Shown here: positions 1-5,046 of the stretch, one piece after another
Layout of the letters: each line of letters starts with the position of its first letter
Numbering within the stretch: the stretch's first letter is position 1
From: Deltaproteobacteria bacterium
Lineage (GTDB): Bacteria > Desulfobacterota > Desulfovibrionia > Desulfovibrionales > Desulfovibrionaceae
Assembly: GCA_025350085.1 (NCBI GenBank)
Contig: JANXYI010000138.1
Coordinates: 1-6,487, forward strand
Reading direction: 5' to 3'
Length of the DNA stretch: 6,487 bases
Program-made: the position numbers and the translations under genes
Notes under the pieces: model-generated
What the model was told of the DNA's origin: nothing
Seen by the model: the letters and a program-made list of their open reading frames with translations, nothing else
Databases searched by the model: none

Positions 1-1000
1 GGTGGAAGTAGACGTTCGGAATGGTGTCGCACAGCCGCTCGATGTACTCGGCCAGGTCCGGGCGCTGGCGGTGCTTCACGGCGTCATAGGCGGGCTCGCG
101 CACGCCGGAGTAGTCCAGCCCGGCCAGCGACAGGGCGATGCCCAGATTCACGTACGGCAGCGCGCCCTGGATGGCGTAGCCGCCCTCGAGCACGGCGATG
201 TCCGGCGCCAGCAGTTCGGTCATGTGCGCATAGCCCTGGGCCGTCAGGTTCATGTTCGTGATGGGGTCGGTGAAGTGGTTGTCCTGCCCGGCGGAGTTGA
301 TGACCAGCTCGGGGTTGAAGTCGCGCAAGATGGGCAGCACGATGCGCTGCATGACCATGAGGTAGCCCTCGTCGCCGGTGCCCGGGGGCAGGGGGATGTT
401 GATGGTCCGGCCCAGCGCCCCTGGCCCGCCGCAGTCCGTGGGAAAGCCCGTGCCGGGGTAGAGCGTGCGGCCGTCCTGGTGGAGCGAGATGAACAAAACC
501 TCCGGGTCGTGCCAGTAGATGTCCTGGGTGCCGTCGCCGTGGTGGCAGTCGGTGTCGACCACGGCGATGCGCTTGACCCCGTATTTCTCGCGCAGATGCT
601 CGATCATCACCGCCTCGGTGTTGATGGAGCAGAACCCGCGCGAGCCGTGCACGACCTTCATGGCGTGGTGCCCGGGCGGCCGAACCAGGGCAAAGGCGCG
701 CTTGTGGCGGCCGGTCATGACCAGGTCGGCCGCGGTGATGGTGCCGCCCGCAGCCACCAGGTGCGAGCGCGTGGCCACGGCCTCGACCTCGGGGAAGCAG
801 AAGTGCGCGCGCTCCACGTCCTCGCGCGTGGCCACGCCGGGCTTGTGCTCGTCCACGCCCTCGATGTCGAACAGGCCCTCTTCCATGAGCTGGTCCTGGG
901 TGTACAGCAGGCGCTCCTCGCGCTCCGGGTGCGTGGGCGAGATGCTCCAGTCAAAGGCCGGGAAGAGGATGATCCCCAGGCTGTTCTTGGCCTCGTGCAT
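1..1000 (-). CDS. Histone deacetylase superfamily amidohydrolase (3' end outside window)
   Basis: Zinc-dependent hydrolase of the HDAC/AcuC/acetylpolyamine amidohydrolase superfamily, which removes acetyl or other acyl groups from amines; probably cytoplasmic, since no signal peptide is seen. The 333 visible residues carry the whole active site. RPPGHHA (107-113) supplies the paired histidines H111/H112. VDTDCHHGDGTQ (148-159) gives zinc ligands D151 and H153. SAGQDNHFTDP (236-246) gives the third zinc ligand D240. LEGGY (271-275) gives the catalytic tyrosine Y275. The usual residue before D240 is often phenylalanine; here it is glutamine, in the substrate-pocket region. The ATG at 1000 is supported by GGAG six bases upstream. 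The start lies 2 bases after the stop of the hydantoinase gene, and the ribosome site is inside that gene's last codons, so translation is probably coupled. The frame is still open at base 1, so the C-terminus is missing. The substrate cannot be read from sequence; bacterial members act on acetylated polyamines, lysines or small amides. Confidence 0.93.
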   Translation of the reverse strand, partial: MHEAKNSLGIILFPAFDWSISPTHPEREERLLYTQDQLMEEGLFDIEGVDEHKPGVATREDVERAHFCFPEVEAVATRSHLVAAGGTITAADLVMTGRHKRAFALVRPPGHHAMKVVHGSRGFCSINTEAVMIEHLREKYGVKRIAVVDTDCHHGDGTQDIYWHDPEVLFISLHQDGRTLYPGTGFPTDCGGPGALGRTINIPLPPGTGDEGYLMVMQRIVLPILRDFNPELVINSAGQDNHFTDPITNMNLTAQGYAHMTELLAPDIAVLEGGYAIQGALPYVNLGIALSLAGLDYSGVREPAYDAVKHRQRPDLAEYIERLCDTIPNVYFH

Positions 1001-1002
1001 GG

Positions 1003-2736
1003 TTATCTCCCCCCTGCGGACGTGCCCGTGAGGACAAAGGCCACGCCGGGCTTGATCTGGCATTTGACGCGGATGTTGCGGCCCGTGGTGCGGCCCTCGT
1101 CGACCATGTTGAAGCTGGTGGCGTGGGTGATCTGCGCGTTGTCGCGGTCGGCGAACACGCCCATCTCCGAGAGGTGCCCCAGCATGTGGTTCATGGCGTC
1201 GCGCTTGGCGTCCTCCAGGCTGTAGGTGCGCGGCACGTTCTCGCGGTGCCGCAGCGCCGGGATGAACATGACGCCCTTTTCGGTGTCCGCGAAGAGCTCC
1301 AGGCTGGCGGTGTTGCGCGTGAGCGCCGCGCCGATGGCGTTGGCCACCTCGAAATGCTCCGGCACCACGGTGAACAGCTCGAAGCGCTGGCGCACGGCTT
1401 CTTTCATGGCTGCGGCTGGGCCGCCCATGAGGTACACGCGCCCTGGCGCCACGCGCCTACCCTCGAGCAGCTCGTGGATGGTGTACACGGGCTTGTCGTT
1501 GATCTCGGACAAGAGCTCCTGGGTGGCCTTGTAAATGGCCTCGGCCGCGGCAGCCACGGCGCTTGCGGCCAGCACCTCGGGCCGGATGGAGTGCAGGGCC
1601 GCGAACTCGGCCAGGCCCCGGCGCGAGGCGTCGACGTTGCCGTGGCTGCAGGCCCCGGTCGCGTTCAGCGCGTCGATGAGCGTGGGCCGCGCGGCCTGGG
1701 GCAGTCCGGCACCGGCAGGCACGGAGTCGGCGAGCGACGGCCCCAGGCGGTTCGGGCCCACGCGCACGGCATCGGCCAGCACACTTATGGCCGAGTCACC
1801 GCCGATGCCGATAGACCGGACCTTGAGCGCACGGACGAGCGTGGGATGCGAGCCAATGTGGATGCCGTCGTTCTCCACCAGCGGTTGGCCGTCCACGAAC
1901 ACGGCGATGTCCGTGGTCGTGCCACCGATGTCCAGGATCACGGAGTCGCGCGTGATGTCGCAGAGCGCGATGATGCCCATGACGCTGGCCGCCGGGCCGG
2001 AGAAGATGCTCTGCACGGGCATGCGCCGGGCCTGGGCCAGCGGAAAGGTGCCGCCGTCGGCCTTGAGGGTGTTCACGCGCACATGCGCCAGCCCCAGGTC
2101 GGCTAGGCTCTTCTCCACGGCCGAGGCAAAGGCGTTGAACACGCGCCAGACCGCGCAGTTGAAGTAGGCCGTGGCCAGGCGCCGGGGAAAGTTGAGCCGC
2201 CCGCCCAGCTCGTGGCCCAGGGTCACGAAGTCGGAGCCCCCATCCGCCGTCGGGGCGCCCTTCTGGCCGAGCAGCTGACCCAGGGTGTTCTCGTGCAGGG
2301 GGTTTCTGGTGCTGAACTTGCCCACGCAGCCGAACACGCGCACGCCCTTGGCGCGGCAGGCCTCGATGGCGGACCGGGCCGCGCCCTCGTCCAGGCGGTC
2401 GGTCTCGCTGCCGCGGTGGTCGATGGCGCCGGGGAGCACAAAGTAGTCGCGGCAGAGCATGAACTCGTCTGCGCCAATGCCCGGCCCGGGGATGACCAGC
2501 ATGCCCACGTCCTCGGTGGTGCCCTGGACAATGGCGTTGGTAGACAGCGTGGTGGACAGGTTCAGCTGGCGCACGTCCTTGGGGCTCACGGTCTTGAGGA
2601 TGCCAGCGAGCGCCTGGTTCACCGAGGCCAGCAGGTCGTCGTGGTCGGTCTTGACCTTGACCTGCGCGGCAATGCCCGCCTCGCTGAGCGCCACGGCGTC
2701 CGTGTGCGTGCCGCCAACATCAATGCCGAGATACAT
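1003..2736 (-). CDS. Hydantoinase/oxoprolinase family protein (HyuA-type ATPase)
   Basis: A 577-residue member of the hydantoinase A / 5-oxoprolinase family, enzymes that use ATP to open cyclic amides or related rings. ASKHA-fold signatures are clear: phosphate loop 1 GIDVGGTHTDAV (4-15), STNAIVQG (65-72), LKADGGT (224-230), SGPAASVMG (246-254), phosphate loop 2 DIGGTTTDIAVF (269-280), IGIGGDS (309-315) and GGPAAAMKEA (438-447). It is shorter than classic HyuA proteins of roughly 680-700 residues, and no HyuB partner is visible, so true hydantoinase activity should not be assumed. The start at 2736 is chosen because AAGGGGGG lies 8 bases upstream and the family N-terminus (MYLGIDVGGT) begins exactly there. 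The frame stays open to 3165, but the extra 143 residues are low-complexity and unlike the family. It is followed after 2 bases by the HDAC-type gene, which suggests one operon and a shared substrate or pathway. Confidence 0.93.
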   Translation of the reverse strand: MYLGIDVGGTHTDAVALSEAGIAAQVKVKTDHDDLLASVNQALAGILKTVSPKDVRQLNLSTTLSTNAIVQGTTEDVGMLVIPGPGIGADEFMLCRDYFVLPGAIDHRGSETDRLDEGAARSAIEACRAKGVRVFGCVGKFSTRNPLHENTLGQLLGQKGAPTADGGSDFVTLGHELGGRLNFPRRLATAYFNCAVWRVFNAFASAVEKSLADLGLAHVRVNTLKADGGTFPLAQARRMPVQSIFSGPAASVMGIIALCDITRDSVILDIGGTTTDIAVFVDGQPLVENDGIHIGSHPTLVRALKVRSIGIGGDSAISVLADAVRVGPNRLGPSLADSVPAGAGLPQAARPTLIDALNATGACSHGNVDASRRGLAEFAALHSIRPEVLAASAVAAAAEAIYKATQELLSEINDKPVYTIHELLEGRRVAPGRVYLMGGPAAAMKEAVRQRFELFTVVPEHFEVANAIGAALTRNTASLELFADTEKGVMFIPALRHRENVPRTYSLEDAKRDAMNHMLGHLSEMGVFADRDNAQITHATSFNMVDEGRTTGRNIRVKCQIKPGVAFVLTGTSAGGR

Positions 2737-2754
2737 GGGCAGCGCCCCCCTTCG

Positions 2755-2772
2755 TTGTCGTGCCCGCGACAA
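2755..2772. promoter_or_regulatory. Inverted repeat next to the hydantoinase ribosome site
   Basis: TTGTCG (2755-2760) and CGACAA (2767-2772) form a perfect 6-bp dyad with a 6-base centre, ending 3 bases before the AAGGGGGG ribosome site. It could be a repressor operator or a small leader hairpin. Only the symmetry is seen; a role is inference. Confidence 0.3.
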
Positions 2773-2804
2773 AACGGGCTTCGGCCAAATGCCCGCAAAA
2801 GGTA

Positions 2805-2818
2805 GCACCGCCCGGTGC
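2805..2818. promoter_or_regulatory. GC-rich inverted repeat in operon leader
   Basis: GCACCG (2805-2810) and CGGTGC (2813-2818) form a 6-bp dyad with a 2-base centre about 70 bases before the hydantoinase start. It may fold in the leader RNA or bind a regulator. In GC-rich DNA such short dyads also occur by chance. Confidence 0.22.
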
Positions 2819-2903
2819 GCGTCGTAAAGGGGCGGAACCTCGGCACTTCGACGGGCGGTCGGTGGGGCTCGGTGGATGGTCGGGAAGGGTGCGGTAGTGC
2901 GAT

Positions 2904-2926
2904 CGTGTGACTGCCCACTCCACACG
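2904..2926. promoter_or_regulatory. Operator-like dyad CGTGTG-N11-CACACG
   Basis: CGTGTG (2904-2909) and CACACG (2921-2926) are perfect inverted arms with an 11-base spacer. Arm centres are 17 bases apart, under two helical turns. It lies about 170-190 bases before the hydantoinase start, where a regulator could bind. No regulator gene lies in the window to link to it. Confidence 0.27.
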
Positions 2927-3041
2927 GGCCATTCACGCTTCAAACTCTCGCATTTCTGACTTGTTGTGGTCCGTTGTTGTGCTTGCAGAGAGGCTATGAA
3001 CCCGCGCTCTCTCTTGTTCAGCGGCGAAAGCGGTTGCGCAG

Positions 3042-3396
3042 GGTCAGAAGCCCCGGCGGGGTCATTGGGGCGGTGCGGCCTTGGTCCGGTGGGCGTTCCA
3101 CCAGTCCAGGCTGATCTTGATGGCCGCCATCCAGACGTAGACGGCGATGATGACAAGCAGGACAAGGGTCGACGGTTCTTCGCGCAAATTTGTGGAGAGC
3201 AGTAATGCGGCTACGCACAGGGCTACAAAGTGGACGCAGGCCCAATACACCGGCAACCGCCCTTTCTCCTTCCCAAATTGCCACAGAATCGAGAAGGAGA
3301 CGACCAGAAGCGCGGGCACGGCGAGCAGGAACACGGAGATTGACCAGAATCCGTATGAATCAGCATCCACGTTGCGCTTCCTCCCGTAAACGTCCT
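3042..3396 (-). repeat. Diverged 355-bp duplication unit, copy B
   Basis: This copy pairs with 3814-4168. Both units are exactly 355 bp with no length change: a shared 19-mer at the upstream end (3378-3396), a 102-codon gene starting 8 bases from it, and about 22 bases of shared sequence beyond the stop (AATGACCC, 4 variable bases, then GGGGCT-CTG-CC). In copy A the GGGGCT block is one arm of a hairpin; here the matching second arm is absent. Confidence 0.75.
3062..3370 (-). CDS. Small three-helix membrane protein, paralogue copy B
   Basis: A 102-residue hydrophobic protein of no family I recognise. Three membrane segments are apparent at about residues 9-30, 41-59 and 67-87, followed by a conserved polar tail LDWWNAHRTK ending in PPQ. 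It aligns without gaps to the 102-residue protein at 3834-4142, with about 44 identical positions. The most conserved blocks are PALLVVS in helix 1, YW-C-H at the start of helix 2, and LDWW-AHR-K--PP at the C-terminus. The start is GTG at 3370, because GGGAGGA lies 8 bases upstream and no other in-frame start exists before the TGA at 3416-3418. The frame just before GTG still encodes a piece resembling the end of the 255-residue protein. Possible roles are an immunity protein against a membrane-acting toxin, superinfection exclusion or a holin. None is proven. Confidence 0.72.
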   Translation of the reverse strand: MDADSYGFWSISVFLLAVPALLVVSFSILWQFGKEKGRLPVYWACVHFVALCVAALLLSTNLREEPSTLVLLVIIAVYVWMAAIKISLDWWNAHRTKAAPPQ

Positions 3397-3409
3397 TGCT
3401 GTCGGCCTT
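3371..3409 (-). pseudogene. Remnant of the C-terminus of the 255-residue gene (copy B leader)
   Basis: Read in frame with the following GTG gene, this stretch encodes KADSKDVYGRKRN. The genuine C-terminus at 4143-4181 ends IDSVYEDVYGRKR. DVYGRKR is identical, and 19 consecutive bases match at DNA level. An in-frame TGA at 3416-3418 closes it upstream, so it is not a gene now. It overlaps the ribosome site of the downstream gene, so part of the conservation may be kept for translation, but the identical bases upstream of the GGGAGG are not explained by that. Confidence 0.6.
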
Positions 3410-3420
3410 GGTGCATCAAT

Positions 3421-3735
3421 CTAGGTCTCATCTTGCGCTGTGGCTGCGGGCCTCAATACCAGACGCAACCTTTGGACCGCAGGAATGCCCATGATGCCCA
3501 TGGCGATGTACAGCACTCCAAACCAGTAGAATGTCCTGTAAACCGAATGGTAGGCGATGTATGTGTTCGCAATTCCATAGATGCACGCCTGTATTGTGCT
3601 GTTATCTTCAAAATACGGGAAGGACTTGATCTTAATATTGGCACTGGCATATCGCCCGCTTAGCTCCAGGAATACATCTAAGAAAATGAGTAGCGCGTAC
3701 AGGATGGCGACAACGAACCGAACGTCTTCCAACAT
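3421..3735 (-). CDS. Small hydrophobic membrane protein, AT-richer than neighbours
   Basis: A 104-residue protein of unknown family. Likely membrane segments lie at about residues 6-24, 47-64 and 70-88, with a polar middle section (about 25-46) and a polar tail LRPAATAQDET. Length and three-segment layout resemble the flanking 102-residue proteins, but the sequence does not clearly align with them. The start is ATG 3735: AAGGGAG at 3741-3747 gives about 5 bases of spacing. A GTG at 3741 is in frame but overlaps that site. Base composition is visibly lower in GC than the flanks (26 of 60 bases in 3601-3660), suggesting separate acquisition. It sits between the two paralogous 102-residue genes, so it may be a third, diverged cassette of the same kind. 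Function unknown; an immunity-type or phage-exclusion role is inferred from context only. Confidence 0.65.
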   Translation of the reverse strand: MLEDVRFVVAILYALLIFLDVFLELSGRYASANIKIKSFPYFEDNSTIQACIYGIANTYIAYHSVYRTFYWFGVLYIAMGIMGIPAVQRLRLVLRPAATAQDET

Positions 3736-3740
3736 ACCCA

Positions 3741-3747
3741 CTCCCTT
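3741..3747 (-). promoter_or_regulatory. Ribosome-binding site fixing the 104-residue start
   Basis: AAGGGAG on the minus strand lies five bases before ATG 3735. The alternative in-frame GTG at 3741 would overlap this site, so the ATG is preferred. Confidence 0.6.
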
Positions 3748-3770
3748 GAGTACATATCGTCACTGGCCTT
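3744..3770 (-). pseudogene. Possible second remnant of the 255-residue gene's C-terminus
   Basis: In one frame this stretch reads KASDDMYSR, which can be compared with KADSKDVYGR before copy B and IDSVYEDVYGR in the intact gene. The shared pattern is S, acidic, D, V/M, Y, G/S, R, sitting directly in front of a small membrane-protein gene as in the other two cassettes. Only nine codons match loosely and the frame is closed upstream by TGA (about 3780-3782), so chance is a real alternative. Confidence 0.3.
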
Positions 3771-3797
3771 AAACGGGCCTCACGCCTAGGCCCGGCC

Positions 3798-3826
3798 GGG
3801 GCTCCCGGCACTAGGCCAGGAGCCCC
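3798..3826 (-). terminator. GC hairpin after the first 102-residue gene
   Basis: GGGGCTCC (3798-3805) and GGAGCCCC (3819-3826) form a perfect 8-bp stem with a 13-base loop, starting 8 bases after the stop of the gene at 3834-4142. No T-run follows in the transcription direction, so it may be a pause, attenuator or 3'-end stabiliser rather than a strong intrinsic terminator. Confidence 0.45.
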
Positions 3827-3833
3827 CACTGGG

Positions 3834-4142
3834 TCATTCGGGCGGTGTGGGCTTGGCGCGGTGAGCTTTCCACCAATCCAGACCGAGTTTCATGACCGCC
3901 GCCCAGCACAAAATGGCGACAAGGCAAAGCACCACGAGGCTTGAGCGTAGTCCTCTGCCCCCCGTGAAGGCCATCGCCGCAAGAATGCCGAGCCCGGCCA
4001 TATGGGCGCACACCCAGTAGGCGGGGAATTGTCCGGCCTTGTCCCAGAGCTGTCGCAAGACCGTGACTGACACAACGAGAAGCGCTGGCAACGCAATCCA
4101 AAAGATTGTGCCATTCCAAAAGAGATAGAAGGAGTCATCCAC
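3834..4142 (-). CDS. Small three-helix membrane protein, paralogue copy A
   Basis: A 102-residue hydrophobic protein with probable membrane helices at residues 11-29, 42-60 and 67-88 and a basic, proline-ended tail (LDWWKAHRAK, then PPE). It is about 43% identical, without gaps, to the protein at 3062-3370. The start is GTG 4142, immediately after the TAA of the 255-residue gene with no intervening base. Its ribosome site GGGAGGA (4151-4157) lies inside that gene's last codons. An ATG four bases further on is out of frame. The zero-gap junction implies coupled translation and a fixed partnership with the 255-residue protein. By analogy with pore-forming bacteriocin loci, a membrane immunity protein is possible; a phage holin or exclusion protein is the main alternative. 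No recognised family. Confidence 0.75.
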   Translation of the reverse strand: MDDSFYLFWNGTIFWIALPALLVVSVTVLRQLWDKAGQFPAYWVCAHMAGLGILAAMAFTGGRGLRSSLVVLCLVAILCWAAVMKLGLDWWKAHRAKPTPPE

Positions 4143-4910
4143 TTACCGTTTCCTCCCGTAAACGTCCTCGTACACGGAATCGATGCGGCGACCCAGGTCC
4201 TTGGTGCTGCGCTCTTGGGCGCCGTTCCATACATCGTCAACCACACGTGCCATGCCAATCGCCTTGTTGACCGGAATGGTGATGGCTGGGTTGCCTAGTA
4301 TGCTTGCTGTGCGGTCCAACCCAAGGTATTCTGCACCCTTGGTGGCAGCGGCGTCCCATCCATTGTACCCAATGTCCTTAAGCACGGTCTTCGCCACATC
4401 CTTGCTGACCTCGCCCGCCGCCTTGACCCCGAACTCGACGCCCTTGTGCAGGTCCTCGTTGGTGGTCAGCGCGTCCCAGGTCTTGCCAAGGGCCTCGCCA
4501 GCGCCCTCGGCGCCTTTCGAGACCGCCTCGCCCACGCCCTTGCCGATGGTCGAAACCGCCTCGCCAAAGCCATTGATCCTGTCGATGTGGTCCAGGTGCT
4601 CCTGCGTGGCCGTGAGCACGCTCCAGGGCTCGTCAGGCTTCTTGCGCCCGGCAATCTTGGCCGGGGAGTCCCAGTCGGGCGCGCCTGGCGAACCCAAGTC
4701 GAACGAGCCGCCGACCGGCGAATCCTCCTGTGGCGCAGCGGCCAGCAGCGCACCGGGCGGCTGCCAGTCCGGGGCCTTGGCCACCACCCACCAGTCCGGC
4801 TCGCCGGGGTCGCATGTGCGGCCGTTGTACCCGTCGCCGGGCTGCAGTTCCTCAAAGCCGCCGGTCTCGTCGGCGAGCCACAACACCTTGCCGTCTCTGT
4901 CGTACAGCAT
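4143..4910 (-). CDS. Orphan protein with three 11-residue repeats; possible toxin or phage accessory protein
   Basis: A 255-residue protein I cannot assign to a family. Residues 1-60 are tryptophan-, glycine- and proline-rich (PDWWVVAKAPDWQPPG at 38-53), and 61-100 is a proline/aspartate-rich linker. Residues 116-148 hold three tandem 11-residue units beginning GEAV, GEAV, GEAL, followed by further alanine/glycine/lysine helices to about 190. The tail is basic, ending EDVYGRKR. There is no signal peptide, no obvious membrane helix and no nuclease or protease motif that I can see. The start is ATG 4910 because a near-perfect GGAGGT (4916-4921) lies 5 bases upstream; the frame can extend to TTG 4934 but without a ribosome site. 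It abuts the membrane-protein gene downstream (TAA then GTG). Fragments of its C-terminus recur before at least one duplicated downstream gene, as seen in toxin/immunity arrays. A phage-carried internal or moron protein is equally possible. Confidence 0.72.
   Translation of the reverse strand: MLYDRDGKVLWLADETGGFEELQPGDGYNGRTCDPGEPDWWVVAKAPDWQPPGALLAAAPQEDSPVGGSFDLGSPGAPDWDSPAKIAGRKKPDEPWSVLTATQEHLDHIDRINGFGEAVSTIGKGVGEAVSKGAEGAGEALGKTWDALTTNEDLHKGVEFGVKAAGEVSKDVAKTVLKDIGYNGWDAAATKGAEYLGLDRTASILGNPAITIPVNKAIGMARVVDDVWNGAQERSTKDLGRRIDSVYEDVYGRKR
4151..4157 (-). promoter_or_regulatory. Ribosome-binding site inside the upstream gene
   Basis: GGGAGGA, encoding part of the GRK near the end of the 255-residue protein, lies 8 bases before GTG 4142. 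The ribosome finishing the first gene is positioned to start the second. The same site and spacing recur before GTG 3370. Confidence 0.65.
4467..4565 (-). repeat. Three tandem 33-bp coding repeats
   Basis: Three in-frame 33-base units (4533-4565, 4500-4532, 4467-4499) each begin GGCGAGGC and encode GEAVSTIGKGV, GEAVSKGAEGA and GEALGKTWDAL. Eleven-residue periodicity is typical of hendecad coiled coils or amphipathic helices that lie along membranes or bundle together. The units have diverged, so the repeat is not recent. Confidence 0.7.
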
Positions 4911-4915
4911 ACCGC

Positions 4916-4921
4916 ACCTCC
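4916..4921 (-). promoter_or_regulatory. Ribosome-binding site of the 255-residue gene
   Basis: GGAGGT, five bases before ATG 4910, preceded by an AT-rich leader (4922-4936) that should keep the site unpaired. It decides the start against the longer TTG reading at 4934. Confidence 0.75.
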
Positions 4922-4978
4922 AGTATATTTTCAACGATTCAGGGTTGTGGCAGGCTCCAGAGATACCAACGGGGGGGA

Positions 4979-5001
4979 CCGGGGGGCTTCAAGCCCCCCG
5001 G
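4979..5001 (-). terminator. Strong GC hairpin between portal gene and accessory island
   Basis: CCGGGGGGC (4979-4987) and GCCCCCCGG (4993-5001) form a perfect 9-bp stem with loop TTCAA, starting 45 bases after the portal stop. No T-run follows on the minus strand; instead a C-run follows. On the minus strand it is preceded by GCCTCTGGCGGCC, a kind of flank I associate from memory with recurrent 3'-end hairpins in desulfovibrio-like genomes. It probably ends or stabilises the portal transcript and separates it from the island. Confidence 0.6.
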
Positions 5002-5014
5002 CCGCCAGAGGCTA

Positions 5015-5042
5015 TTCTCTTCTCTCCCTTCTTCTCTTTCTC
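5015..5042 (-). other. 28-base pure purine tract after the portal stop
   Basis: On the minus strand every base from 5042 down to 5015 is A or G; the plus strand is pure pyrimidine. It lies between the portal stop and the strong hairpin. It may be part of a repeated 3'-end element, a ribosome-like stalling sequence or a decayed spacer. No coding role is seen. Confidence 0.5.
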
Positions 5043-5046
5043 ACTC

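Larger units (their letters stand above)
2737..3061. other. Intergenic region upstream of the hydantoinase/deacetylase operon
   Basis: These 325 bases contain no gene I can support. Open frames crossing them on either strand have no recognisable protein character. The stretch separates the phage-linked island from the metabolic operon and should hold the operon's promoter. I see no convincing -35/-10 pair: the best minus-strand candidate, TTTACG then TACCTT with an 18-base spacer at about 2798-2827, matches the consensus poorly. Three short inverted repeats (listed separately) and one weak hairpin (AGAGAG 2987-2992 with CTCTCT 3007-3012) are present. No tRNA, attachment-site repeat or T-tailed terminator is evident. 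Confidence 0.6.
3814..4168 (-). repeat. Diverged 355-bp duplication unit, copy A
   Basis: Partner of 3042-3396. It includes the last codons of the 255-residue gene, the whole 102-residue membrane gene and about 22 bases past its stop. The 19-mer ttcctcccgtaaacgtcct is identical in both copies (4150-4168 and 3378-3396). This copy is likely the parental arrangement, because here the repeat's upstream end is part of an intact gene. Confidence 0.75.

Noticed and set aside
2..1225. 407-codon plus-strand open frame opposite the deacetylase
   Set aside because: It mirrors the codon structure of the deacetylase and hydantoinase genes, which carry complete catalytic motifs on the other strand.
2800..2820. 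Sigma-54-type promoter upstream of the hydantoinase gene
   Set aside because: GG and GC elements are present on the minus strand, but the spacing is one base off the strict 10 and the flanking bases do not match the consensus.
2737..3165. N-terminal extension of the hydantoinase by 143 codons
   Set aside because: The extension is arginine/proline-rich noise, overlaps the end of membrane gene B, and the family N-terminus with a ribosome site begins at 2736.
3062..4142. The small membrane proteins as phage holins
   Set aside because: Size and helix number would allow it, but there is no endolysin nearby, and three holin-like genes in a row tied to an orphan protein is unusual. It remains an alternative rather than the call.
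4922..4927. TATACT as a -10 promoter box for the 255-residue gene
   Set aside because: It abuts the ribosome site, so transcription would start within or after it. No matching -35 box lies 16-18 bases upstream.
4932..4934. TTG start of the 255-residue gene eight codons earlier
   Set aside because: It has no ribosome site, and it would translate through the GGAGGT that serves ATG 4910.
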